In this document: one piece after another, positions 33,049-40,754 of the stretch | How the letters are laid out: each line of letters begins with the position of its first letter | Position numbering within the stretch: position 1 is the first letter of the stretch | Source of the DNA: Bhargavaea ullalensis | Lineage (GTDB): Bacteria > Bacillota > Bacilli > Bacillales_A > Planococcaceae | Assembly: GCF_040545425.1 (NCBI RefSeq) | Contig: NZ_JBEPLW010000002.1 | Length of the DNA stretch: 64,000 nt | Direction: 5' to 3' (one strand) | Made by a program: the position numbers and the translations under genes | The notes under the pieces: model-generated | Seen by the model: only the letters and a program-made list of their open reading frames with translations | The model's database searches: none | What the model was told of the DNA's origin: nothing

Positions 33049-33070
33049 TTTTTTGAAGGGAGCAAACAAC

Positions 33071-34108
33071 ATGGAGCAGCAACTGAACCAACTGAAAGAC
33101 GAGGCGCTCTCGGCGATCCGATCGGCCGACAGCGTCAAGTCGCTGAACGACATCCGGGTCAAGTATCTCGGCAAGAAAGGTCCGATCACCGATCTGCTGA
33201 AAGGCATGGGCAAACTGCCTGCCGAAGAACGGCCGAAAATGGGGGCACTCGTCAATGAAGTGCGCGGCGAAGTGACCGAGGTGCTCGAAGGGCGAATGGC
33301 GGTGCTTGAAGAAGAAGCCGTCGCCCGGAAATTGGAAGCCGAAGCGATCGACGCGACGCTTCCGGGCACCCCGGCGAAGACGGGCAATCATCATCCGCTC
33401 ACCCGCATCGTCGAGGAGATCGAAGACTTCTTCATTTCAATGGGCTACGAAGTGGCGGAAGGGCCGGAAGTCGAGAAGGATTACTACAACTTCGAAGCGC
33501 TGAACCTGCCGAAAGGTCATCCGGCGCGCGACATGCAGGATTCGTTCTACATCACGGAAGATGTGCTGCTGCGCACCCATACTTCCCCCGTCCAGGCGCG
33601 GACGATGGAAGCCAAGGAAGGAAAGCCGTTTCGCATCATCTGTCCGGGCAAGGTGTACCGCCGGGACAACGATGATGCCACGCACTCCCATCAATTCACG
33701 CAGATTGAAGGCCTAGTTGTCGGCGAAGGGATCCGGATGAGCGACCTGAAGGGGACGCTGGACCGGTTCGCAAAGAAAATGTTCGGTGAAGACCGGGAAA
33801 TCCGTCTCCGTCCGAGTTACTTCCCGTTCACGGAACCGTCCGTTGAAATGGACATTTCCTGCTTCAAATGCGGCGGTTCGGGCTGCAATGTGTGCAAGGG
33901 GACCGGCTGGATCGAAATCCTCGGCGCGGGGATGGTTCATCCGAATGTCCTGCGCATGGGCGGCTACGATCCGGACACCGTGAGCGGCTTCGCGTTCGGC
34001 ATGGGTCCAGAGCGGATTGCCATGCTGAAATACGGCATCGACGACATCCGTCATTTCTACACGGACGACATCCGTTTCATCGCCCAGTTCCACCGGGCGG
34101 AAGGCTGA
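33071..34108 (+). CDS. pheS: Phenylalanyl-tRNA synthetase alpha subunit
   Basis: 345-aa class II synthetase subunit (alpha2-beta2 enzyme). The N-terminal coiled coil is followed by the catalytic core with motif 1-3 elements (GYEVAEGPEVEKDYYNFEALNLPKGHPARDMQDSFY, RIICPGKVYRRDNDDATHSHQFTQIEG, GFAFGMGPERIAMLKYGI). An inserted cysteine cluster CFKCGGSGCNVCKGTGW is typical of Bacillus enzymes. The ATG at 33071 follows GAAGGGAGC. Longer readings would run back through the T-box and are rejected. Expression is controlled by the T-box. Confidence 0.96.
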   Translation: MEQQLNQLKDEALSAIRSADSVKSLNDIRVKYLGKKGPITDLLKGMGKLPAEERPKMGALVNEVRGEVTEVLEGRMAVLEEEAVARKLEAEAIDATLPGTPAKTGNHHPLTRIVEEIEDFFISMGYEVAEGPEVEKDYYNFEALNLPKGHPARDMQDSFYITEDVLLRTHTSPVQARTMEAKEGKPFRIICPGKVYRRDNDDATHSHQFTQIEGLVVGEGIRMSDLKGTLDRFAKKMFGEDREIRLRPSYFPFTEPSVEMDISCFKCGGSGCNVCKGTGWIEILGAGMVHPNVLRMGGYDPDTVSGFAFGMGPERIAMLKYGIDDIRHFYTDDIRFIAQFHRAEG

Positions 34109-34121
34109 GGAGGGTTTTAAA

Positions 34122-36533
34122 ATGAAGGTATCATTGAACTGGCTGAATGATTATGTGGACATCGGCGGTGTGGAACCTGCTGAACTGGCAGAGAAGATCA
34201 CCCGCTCCGGAATCGAAGTCGACGATGTGGACAACCGGTCGGAAGGCCTGAAAAACATCGTCGTCGGCTATGTGAAAGAATGCGGCAAGCACCCGCAGGC
34301 GGACAAACTGAATGTCTGCCAAGTGGACGTCGGCGAAGTAGAACCCGTTCAGATCATCTGCGGGGCGCCGAATGTCGCGGCGGGGCAGCATGTGGTCGTC
34401 GCGCGTCCGGGTGCGCGTCTTCCCGGCGGCGTCAAGATCAAGAAGGCGAAGCTCCGCGGGGAAGAGTCCCACGGGATGATCTGCTCGCTGCAGGAACTCG
34501 GCTTTGACGGAAAAGTCGTGCCGAAGAAATATGCGGACGGCATTTATGTGCTGCCTGAGGACGCCCCGCCGGGAGAAGATGCCCTGCCGATCCTCGGACT
34601 TGACGACACGGTCCTGGAATTTGACCTGACCCCGAACCGCGCGGATGCGCTCAGCATGCTCGGCGTGGCCTATGAGGCCGGCGCCATCCTGTCTCAGGAA
34701 GTCAAGCTGCCGGATACATCCCACAGCGAAGTCGCAGAGCCGGCATCGGATCTGCTGAAGCTCCGTGTGGATGCGCCGGAAGCCGACCCGCTGTACGCCG
34801 CAAAAGTAGTCCGCAACGTGAAGGTGGGCGAGTCCCCGGAATGGCTGAAGGCGCGCCTCATGGCGTCCGGCGTCCGTCCGCTCAACAACATCGTTGACAT
34901 CACGAACTATGTGCTGCTGGAATACGGCCAGCCGCTGCACGCATTTGACTATGACCGGCTCGGCACAGGAGAAATCGTCGTCCGGCATGCGGCAGAAGGC
35001 GAGCTGATCGAAACGCTCGACGGCACCGAGCGCAAGCTGAAGGCCCATCATCTGCTCATCACGAACGGCCGAGAACCGGTCGCGATCGCCGGCGTCATGG
35101 GCGGCGCGAATTCCGAGGTGCATGAAGGCACCAAAACCGTCGTCATCGAGGCCGCCTGGTTCGATCCCGCTTCCGTTCGCCGGACATCCCGCGACCTTGG
35201 TCTCCGAAGCGATGCCAGCACGCGCTTCGAAAAGGGAGTGGATCCGAACCGGGTGATCGAAGCCGGCGAACGGGCTGCCGCACTCATGGAAGAACTGGCG
35301 GGCGGGGAAGTGCTCTCCGGAACCGTCTTGTTCGACGAACTCGGCAAAGAGCCGCTGCGCGTCACGGTCTCCCCCGACTTCATCAACGAACGGCTCGGCA
35401 TGAAAATCCCGTTTGAAGACATGGAAGGGATTTTGCAGCGCCTTCAGTTCCCGTACGAAGCGGTGAACGGCCTGTTCGTCATCGATGCACCGACGAGAAG
35501 GCGGGACATCGCCATTCCGGAAGACATCGTCGAGGAAATCGCCCGTCTCTACGGCTACGATGAAATTCCGAAGACGCTTCCGGTCGCCGAATCTGTTCCT
35601 GGCGGGCTGAATCCGTACCAGGCGAAGCGGCGCATCGTCCGCCGGTTCCTTGAAGGGGCCGGGCTTTACCAGGCGATCACGTATTCCCTCACTTCTGCGG
35701 AATCCGCACAGAAATTCGCGCTGGAAACGGCGCCGGAGACGAAACTGCTCATGCCGATGAGCGAAGACCGGAGCACGCTCCGTCAAAGCCTGCTGCCGCA
35801 CCTGCTTGAAGCGGTCACATACAATGTCGCCCGCCAGAACGGCTCGGTCGCGCTGTATGAGACCGGATCCGTGTTCCTCGGAGAAGGCGCAGACGGGCTG
35901 CCGGCCGAAGTGGAGCATGCCGCCGTCGCGATCACCGGTGAGTGGTCGGGAAGCGACTGGCAGGGAAGCAGCCGCCCGGCAGACTTCTATGCGGTCAAGG
36001 GGATCGTCGAAGGCCTGATGGACATGCTCGGACTGACCGCCCGCCTGTCGTTCCGAAAAGGAGAAATGGACGGCCTGCATCCCGGCCGGACCGCGGACAT
36101 CCTGCTCGACGGAGAACGGGTCGGCGTCATCGGCCAGCTCCACCCGACCGAACAAAAGGCGCGTGACCTGAAAGACACCGTCGTCGCCGAACTGAACCTG
36201 CAGGCCGTCCTGACCCGTGAAACTGAGCCGCTCATTTATTCGCCGGTTCCGAAATTCCCGTCGATCAGCCGTGATGTGGCCCTCGTCATGCCGAGAGCCG
36301 CGGAAGCCGGAACACTGGAGGCCGCCATCCGCTCAAGCGCCGGCAGCCTGCTGAAGGAAGTGCATGTGTTCGACGTTTATGAAGGAGATAAGATGGATGA
36401 AGGCATGAAGTCGATCGCCTTCTCGCTTACTTATCAAAATCCGGAACGCACGCTCACCGACGAAGAAGTGACCGAAGCACACAGCCGCGTGATTGCGGCA
36501 CTCGAAGCCGAAGGCGCACGCGTCCGCAGCTGA
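34122..36533 (+). CDS. pheT: Phenylalanyl-tRNA synthetase beta subunit
   Basis: 803-aa subunit, the usual length. Domains in order: tRNA-binding OB fold (about 40-150, VGYVKECGKHPQADKLNVCQVDVG), B3/B4 editing domain (about 210-385), B5 DNA-binding-like domain (about 405-475), catalytic-like core (about 490-690, EEIARLYGYDEIPKTLP at its entry) and the C-terminal FDX-ACB anticodon domain (about 710-803, PKFPSISRDVALVMP). It starts 13 nt after pheS with GAGGAGGG. A strong terminator ends the operon. Confidence 0.96.
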   Translation: MKVSLNWLNDYVDIGGVEPAELAEKITRSGIEVDDVDNRSEGLKNIVVGYVKECGKHPQADKLNVCQVDVGEVEPVQIICGAPNVAAGQHVVVARPGARLPGGVKIKKAKLRGEESHGMICSLQELGFDGKVVPKKYADGIYVLPEDAPPGEDALPILGLDDTVLEFDLTPNRADALSMLGVAYEAGAILSQEVKLPDTSHSEVAEPASDLLKLRVDAPEADPLYAAKVVRNVKVGESPEWLKARLMASGVRPLNNIVDITNYVLLEYGQPLHAFDYDRLGTGEIVVRHAAEGELIETLDGTERKLKAHHLLITNGREPVAIAGVMGGANSEVHEGTKTVVIEAAWFDPASVRRTSRDLGLRSDASTRFEKGVDPNRVIEAGERAAALMEELAGGEVLSGTVLFDELGKEPLRVTVSPDFINERLGMKIPFEDMEGILQRLQFPYEAVNGLFVIDAPTRRRDIAIPEDIVEEIARLYGYDEIPKTLPVAESVPGGLNPYQAKRRIVRRFLEGAGLYQAITYSLTSAESAQKFALETAPETKLLMPMSEDRSTLRQSLLPHLLEAVTYNVARQNGSVALYETGSVFLGEGADGLPAEVEHAAVAITGEWSGSDWQGSSRPADFYAVKGIVEGLMDMLGLTARLSFRKGEMDGLHPGRTADILLDGERVGVIGQLHPTEQKARDLKDTVVAELNLQAVLTRETEPLIYSPVPKFPSISRDVALVMPRAAEAGTLEAAIRSSAGSLLKEVHVFDVYEGDKMDEGMKSIAFSLTYQNPERTLTDEEVTEAHSRVIAALEAEGARVRS

Positions 36534-36542
36534 GTTAATCGA

Positions 36543-36588
36543 AAAAGGCGAGATTGCACCCAATTAATGGGCTGCAACCTCGCCTTTT
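36543..36588 (+). terminator. Terminator of pheST
   Basis: AAAAGGCGAG (36543-36552) pairs with CTCGCCTTTT (36579-36588), with further inner pairing TTGCA/TGCAA. Confidence 0.85.
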
Positions 36589-36615
36589 GTCGTGTGGGAA
36601 AAGCGGTGTTGGAGC

Positions 36616-37017
36616 GAATGTCGGGATAGGGGCGATGAATGTCGGGATAGAGGCGCCGAATGTCGGGATGGGACCGGCGAATGTCGGGATTGCGCCGTTG
36701 AATGTCGGGATGGGACCCGTGCCGGGTTGAATGTCGGGATAGAGGCGCCGAATGTCGGGATCGGACCGGCGAATGTCGGGATTGCGCCGTTGAATGTCGG
36801 GATGGGACCCGTGCCGTGGTGAATGTCGGGATAGAGGCGCCGAATGTCGGGATCGGACCGGCGAATGTCGGGATTGCGCCGTTGAATGTCGGGATGGGAA
36901 GCGTGCCGTGGTGAATGTCGGGATAGAGGCGCCGAATGTCGGGATTGCGCTGTTGAATGTCGGGATAGGAACCGCTCCGTGGTGAATGTCGCGATAGGAT
37001 CCGCGCCGTGGTGAATG
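36616..37017. repeat. Tandem GAATGTCGGGAT array with higher-order 92-bp period
   Basis: The 12-bp core GAATGTCGGGAT starts at 36616, 36637, 36658, 36679, 36700, 36729, 36750, 36771, 36792, 36821, 36842, 36863, 36884, 36913, 36934 and 36955 (16 exact copies). One copy with a single mismatch is at 36984 and a 5-bp stub at 37013. The step is 21 bp or, after every fourth unit, 29 bp. The short variable parts recur in a fixed order, giving three complete 92-bp super-units (36637-36728, 36729-36820, 36821-36912) and then a shortened one. Open frames through it on both strands are artefacts: the 29-bp steps shift frame and no ribosome site exists. It fills the gap between the convergent pheT and rnhC terminators. 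Confidence 0.95.
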
Positions 37018-37044
37018 CTCCTTCCATTCTCAGGAAATAAACAA

Positions 37045-37067
37045 GAGCCAACACGATGTGTCGGCTC
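37045..37067 (-). terminator. Terminator of rnhC
   Basis: GAGCCAACAC pairs (two mismatches) with GTGTCGGCTC. On the minus strand it is followed by TTGTTTATTT. Confidence 0.6.
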
Positions 37068-37080
37068 AGGATGGATCTTT

Positions 37081-38028
37081 TCACCGGCCGCGCTTTTTTG
37101 AAGCGAGGGCGGCGGCTTTGTTCGTATTGGCAAAATGTTTTTTCGTGATGGAAGCGAGGAAGTCGTCTCCCTTCGCAAGAAGGATCTTTGCGGCGGCTTC
37201 GTCAACCGGTTTTCCGGCTCCTTTCGGCAGGGTGACGCCGGCCTCTTCGCTCAGCCGGTCCATTTCCTCGAGAAACGCCACGCGGGCGAGGATGGAGGCG
37301 CAGGCGACCGAGGCGTGGAGATTCTCCGCCTTTGTTGAAAACAGCACGTTCTCCCGCACGATGTCCTGTTCGCCGCTGATGTGGCGGTAGTAGATGCCGC
37401 GTTCGGCGAACTGGTCGATCAGGATGTAATCCGGTTTTCGCCCGTCCAGCTTCCGCAGCACATGCCGGATCGCCTGGTTGTGCAGGAGCGCCTTGATCTT
37501 GCCCTGTGACCAGCCCTTCGCCTGGACGGTGTTGTATTTGCCGTTTGGCAGCACGAGCACGCTGTTCGGAAAAGCTGCCTTGATCTGAGGCCCGATCCGG
37601 CGCATCAGCGGATCCGTAAGCATTTTGGAGTCCTTGACGCCGAGCTCTTCGGCAAGCGCAATTCCTTCGGCCGGCACATAGCACGCCGCCACCGTCACCG
37701 GGCCGAAGAAATCTCCTGTGCCCGTTTCGTCCGATCCGATGACAGACATTCTGGCAAGGCCGTCCGGCAGGCGGTCGCCCTTGGCCGAAGACTTCGGCTT
37801 GGCGGAAGGGCCGGCAACCGCACCCCCGGAAGTCCATTTGGCGGCTTCGGCAGCGCCGGCGGCCCCCTGGAACATCACCTTGCCGGATTTATAGGCGGTG
37901 ATCGATGTCCCGCCCGTCTTTGCGGCGAACACGACTCCCGGGGCATTGCGCACCACTTTTGAACCCTCATAATGGTCGATCAGTTTTTTCATCTGCACGG
38001 CGTCCATCACTATGACTGTATTTGACAT
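37081..38028 (-). CDS. rnhC: Ribonuclease HIII
   Basis: 315-aa enzyme cleaving the RNA strand of RNA-DNA hybrids. The N-terminal TBP-like substrate-binding domain (about 1-85) is followed by the RNase H fold starting SVIGSDETGTGDFFGPV, which holds the first acidic residues. DSKMLTD and the later YILIDQF carry further catalytic positions. The ATG at 38028 has AAGG 8 nt upstream; a longer frame to 38145 overlaps the zapA promoter and is rejected. It is divergent from zapA, as in B. subtilis. Confidence 0.93.
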   Translation of the reverse strand: MSNTVIVMDAVQMKKLIDHYEGSKVVRNAPGVVFAAKTGGTSITAYKSGKVMFQGAAGAAEAAKWTSGGAVAGPSAKPKSSAKGDRLPDGLARMSVIGSDETGTGDFFGPVTVAACYVPAEGIALAEELGVKDSKMLTDPLMRRIGPQIKAAFPNSVLVLPNGKYNTVQAKGWSQGKIKALLHNQAIRHVLRKLDGRKPDYILIDQFAERGIYYRHISGEQDIVRENVLFSTKAENLHASVACASILARVAFLEEMDRLSEEAGVTLPKGAGKPVDEAAAKILLAKGDDFLASITKKHFANTNKAAALASKKRGR

Positions 38029-38158
38029 ATCCTCATCCTTCCGTCCTGTGCAGATCCGGCCGGTCCGGGAAAAGGGCAAAGGGCCGTTTTCCGTCCTACA
38101 CATTGAATCTGCTTTCATGGTATTATGGTGTATAGGATTTTTCAAGGAGGTGGCGGGA

Positions 38159-38419
38159 GTGACTGAACCGGAAAAAATCCGTGTGGCCGTTGAAATCTAT
38201 GGCCAGACATACCAGATGGTCGGAACGGAGAGCAGCAGCCATATGCGTCTTGTCGCTTCGCTGGTGGACGACATGATGCGCGATATCTCCTCGAAAAATC
38301 GGTCGCTCGATACAACAAAGATTGCCGTACTGACGGCGGTGAACACAGTGAACGATGCCATTAAGCTGAAAGAGCGCATCGAGGAGCTGGAAAACGAACT
38401 GAAATTGCTGAAGGGTTGA
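38159..38419 (+). CDS. zapA: Cell division protein ZapA
   Basis: 86-aa protein that bundles FtsZ filaments at midcell. The N-terminal beta-rich head (KIRVAVEIYGQTYQMVGTESSSHMRLVASLVDDMM) is followed by a coiled-coil tail (AIKLKERIEELENELKLL). It starts with GTG, preceded by AAGGAGG at 8 nt. The next gene, a CvpA-family protein, begins 5 nt after its stop. Confidence 0.93.
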   Translation: MTEPEKIRVAVEIYGQTYQMVGTESSSHMRLVASLVDDMMRDISSKNRSLDTTKIAVLTAVNTVNDAIKLKERIEELENELKLLKG

Positions 38420-38424
38420 CGCGA

Positions 38425-38964
38425 ATGCTCGATTTAATCATTGTTTTTGTCCTGCTCGGAGGACTGATCACCGGTTTCAAGCGGGGCCTGATCGTCCAGC
38501 TCATACATATGGTCAGCTTCATCGTCGCGCTCATCGTGGCTTGGGCCTACTACAAGCCGCTCGCCGATAAATTTGTCCTGTGGGTCCCGTACCCGGCGGT
38601 GGAGGCCGGAAACTCCCTGAAGATCGCCTTCGGGACCATCGATTTCGACCAGACGTTCTATCGCCTGCTCGCTTTCGTCTTCATCTTCCTGGCGGTGAAG
38701 CTCGTGCTTCAGCTGCTGGCGTCGATGCTCGACTTCCTGAAGTATCTGCCGGTCCTCGGATCGGTCAACGCCTTCACGGGAGCCGCGCTCGGATTCGTGG
38801 AGTTTTACCTGATCCTCTTTTTCCTGCTCTACGTGTTCGCCATGCTGCCGATCGGCTTCGTGCAGGACAGGATCGGCTCATCGGTCCTTGCCGGTGCCAT
38901 CCTGAAACATACGCCGCTTATTTCCGAAGCGGTGAAAAACTGGTGGTACATCTACCTGAAATGA
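38425..38964 (+). CDS. CvpA-family membrane protein (YshB)
   Basis: 179 aa with four to five hydrophobic segments, starting MLDLIIVFVLLGGLITGFKRGLI, the family entry. CvpA was named for colicin V production, but its general role is unclear; envelope maintenance has been suggested. The ATG at 38425 uses AAGGG 8 nt upstream, inside the zapA stop region. A terminator-like hairpin starts at its stop codon. Confidence 0.88.
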   Translation: MLDLIIVFVLLGGLITGFKRGLIVQLIHMVSFIVALIVAWAYYKPLADKFVLWVPYPAVEAGNSLKIAFGTIDFDQTFYRLLAFVFIFLAVKLVLQLLASMLDFLKYLPVLGSVNAFTGAALGFVEFYLILFFLLYVFAMLPIGFVQDRIGSSVLAGAILKHTPLISEAVKNWWYIYLK

Positions 38965-38990
38965 GCTTCCCTCCCGCGAGGGGAGCTTTT
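38964..38990 (+). terminator. Hairpin after the cvpA-type gene
   Basis: AGCTTCCCTC (38964-38973) pairs with GAGGGGAGCT (38978-38987), then TTTT. Read-through into polX is still possible because polX begins only 25 nt later. Confidence 0.65.
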
Positions 38991-39014
38991 TAGCCGAAAG
39001 GGGAGGTTTTCGAC

Positions 39015-40718
39015 ATGAACAAGAAAATCATCATCCATACGCTGGAAGACATCGCACTGCACATGGAGCTGCTCGGGGAAAACCCGTTCAAGGTCGCGGC
39101 GTTCAGGAAAGCGGCGGGCGTCCTGGAGCAGGATCCGAGAAGCCTTTCCGAAATGGAGGATATCCTGTCACTCAAAGGCATCGGGAAAGGGACAGGTGCC
39201 GTGATCACCGACCTGTTGGAAAAAGGGGAATCCGATCTGCTGGCTGAGCTGCGGGAAGAAGTGCCGGACGGGCTGATCCCCCTGCTCAAGATCCCGGGTC
39301 TCGGCGGCAAGAAGATCGCCAAGCTGCACAAGGAACTCGGGATTGATTCGGCCGAGTCGCTGAAGGCGGCCTGCGAGTCAGGAGAAGTGAGCAGGCTGTC
39401 GGGCTTCGGCAAAAAGACCGAGGAGAAACTGCTGGCGGAACTGGAGACATTCGGGCAGCGGCCGGACAAGCTTCCGCACTGGGAGCTGGAATCGGTTGTC
39501 CATATGATTGAAAATGTGTTGCACGCCATCCCGGAGGCGGAGCGGTTCCTCGTCACGGGGAGCTACCGCAGGATGGCCGAGATGAGCAGCGACCTGGACT
39601 TCATCGTCGTCACAAAGCTGCCGGACCGCGTGACAGAAGGGCTCATGAACTCGCTGCCCGTCCTGGAGACGGTTGCCTCCGGAGACACGAAGCTGTCCGT
39701 CACGCTCGACGCGGAAAACCCCGTCGACGTTGATTTTCGCTTTGTCGCCGCAGAGCAGTTCGCGAGCGCCATCCACCACTTCACCGGCTCGAAGGACCAC
39801 AATGTCCGCATGCGCCAGCTGGCCAAGGAACGCGGGGAGAAGATCAGCGAGTATGGTGTGGAGCAGGAAGACGGATCCGTTCTGACCTTTGATTCGGAAA
39901 AAGCGTTCTTCGCCCACTTCGGCCTGCCGTTCTTCCCGCCGACCGTCAGAAAAGACGGCACGGAACTGGAGCGCACGGCCGAACTGGACGGCCTCATCCG
40001 GCTTGACGACATCCGCTCAGACCTTCATATGCACACCGTCTGGTCGGACGGAGCGGAGTCGGTGAAGGAAATGGCGGAAGCCTGCCGGAAGCGGGGATAC
40101 AGCCATATGGTCATCACGGACCATACGCACTACCTGAAAGTCGCAAACGGCCTGACGCCGGAACGCCTCCGGGAGCAGATCAGGGAAATCCGGGCGGTCG
40201 ACGCGGAGATCGACGGCATCACCGTCCTCTGCGGGACCGAAATGGACATTCTGCCGGACGCGACGCTGGATTTTGATGATGAACTGCTGGCGGAGCTGGA
40301 CTTCGTCATCGCCTCCATCCACTCCAACTTCAGCCAGCCGCTGGAAAAAATCATGGAGCGGCTGCACGCGGCGATCTCGAATCCGCACGTCGACATGATC
40401 GCCCACCCGACGGGCCGCATCATCGGCAGGCGGGAAGGATATTCGCCGGATTTGGAACAGCTGATCGAATGGACGGCCGAATACGGCAAAATCTTGGAGC
40501 TGAACGCCAATCCGTACCGCCTTGACCTGGCGGAGGAATGGCTGGTGCTGGCACAGGAGAAAGGCGTTCCGGTCGCGATCAACACCGATGCGCACAGCAC
40601 CGGCCAGCTGGGCTATATGGAAACCGGTGTCCGGTACGCGCAGCGTGCATGGATGAACCGGGATAATATCGTCAATACGTGGACACTGGAGCGGTTCCTT
40701 GATCACCTGAAAGGCTGA
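39015..40718 (+). CDS. polX: DNA polymerase/3'-5' exonuclease PolX
   Basis: 567-aa family X polymerase with a C-terminal PHP exonuclease, about the length of B. subtilis YshC (570 aa). Helix-hairpin-helix segments (LSLKGIGKGTGAVITDLL, LLKIPGLGGKKIAKL) precede the polymerase palm with LVTGSYRRMAEMSSDLDFIVV, whose aspartates bind metal. The PHP domain opens DLHMHTVWSDGAESVKEM and ends with MIAHPTGR and AINTDAHST. It acts in base-excision repair of gaps. AAAGGGGAGG lies upstream. Confidence 0.94.
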   Translation: MNKKIIIHTLEDIALHMELLGENPFKVAAFRKAAGVLEQDPRSLSEMEDILSLKGIGKGTGAVITDLLEKGESDLLAELREEVPDGLIPLLKIPGLGGKKIAKLHKELGIDSAESLKAACESGEVSRLSGFGKKTEEKLLAELETFGQRPDKLPHWELESVVHMIENVLHAIPEAERFLVTGSYRRMAEMSSDLDFIVVTKLPDRVTEGLMNSLPVLETVASGDTKLSVTLDAENPVDVDFRFVAAEQFASAIHHFTGSKDHNVRMRQLAKERGEKISEYGVEQEDGSVLTFDSEKAFFAHFGLPFFPPTVRKDGTELERTAELDGLIRLDDIRSDLHMHTVWSDGAESVKEMAEACRKRGYSHMVITDHTHYLKVANGLTPERLREQIREIRAVDAEIDGITVLCGTEMDILPDATLDFDDELLAELDFVIASIHSNFSQPLEKIMERLHAAISNPHVDMIAHPTGRIIGRREGYSPDLEQLIEWTAEYGKILELNANPYRLDLAEEWLVLAQEKGVPVAINTDAHSTGQLGYMETGVRYAQRAWMNRDNIVNTWTLERFLDHLKG

Positions 40719-40754
40719 CGGGCGCCGCACCATGCAAGAAAGGAAGTGGAGCCG

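Noticed and set aside
32906..33070. An N-terminal extension of pheS by 55 codons.
   Set aside because: The segment is the T-box leader with its antiterminator and terminator. The true start is the ATG at 33071 with GAAGGGAGC upstream.
34131..36155. A 674-aa open frame antisense to pheT.
   Set aside because: High GC content keeps antisense frames open. The sense strand encodes a full, canonical PheT, and the antisense protein has no recognisable domain.
36616..37017. CRISPR array.
   Set aside because: Spacers are only 9 or 17 bp and themselves repeat in order. The core is 12 bp and not palindromic, and no cas genes are present.
36434..37205. Overlapping open frames on both strands across the repeat array, encoding strings such as SRHS/IPTF or VGIEAPN repeats.
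   Set aside because: They arise because the repeat has no stop codons. The 29-bp units change frame, no ribosome site or conserved start exists, and the frames run into the pheT and rnhC genes or terminators.
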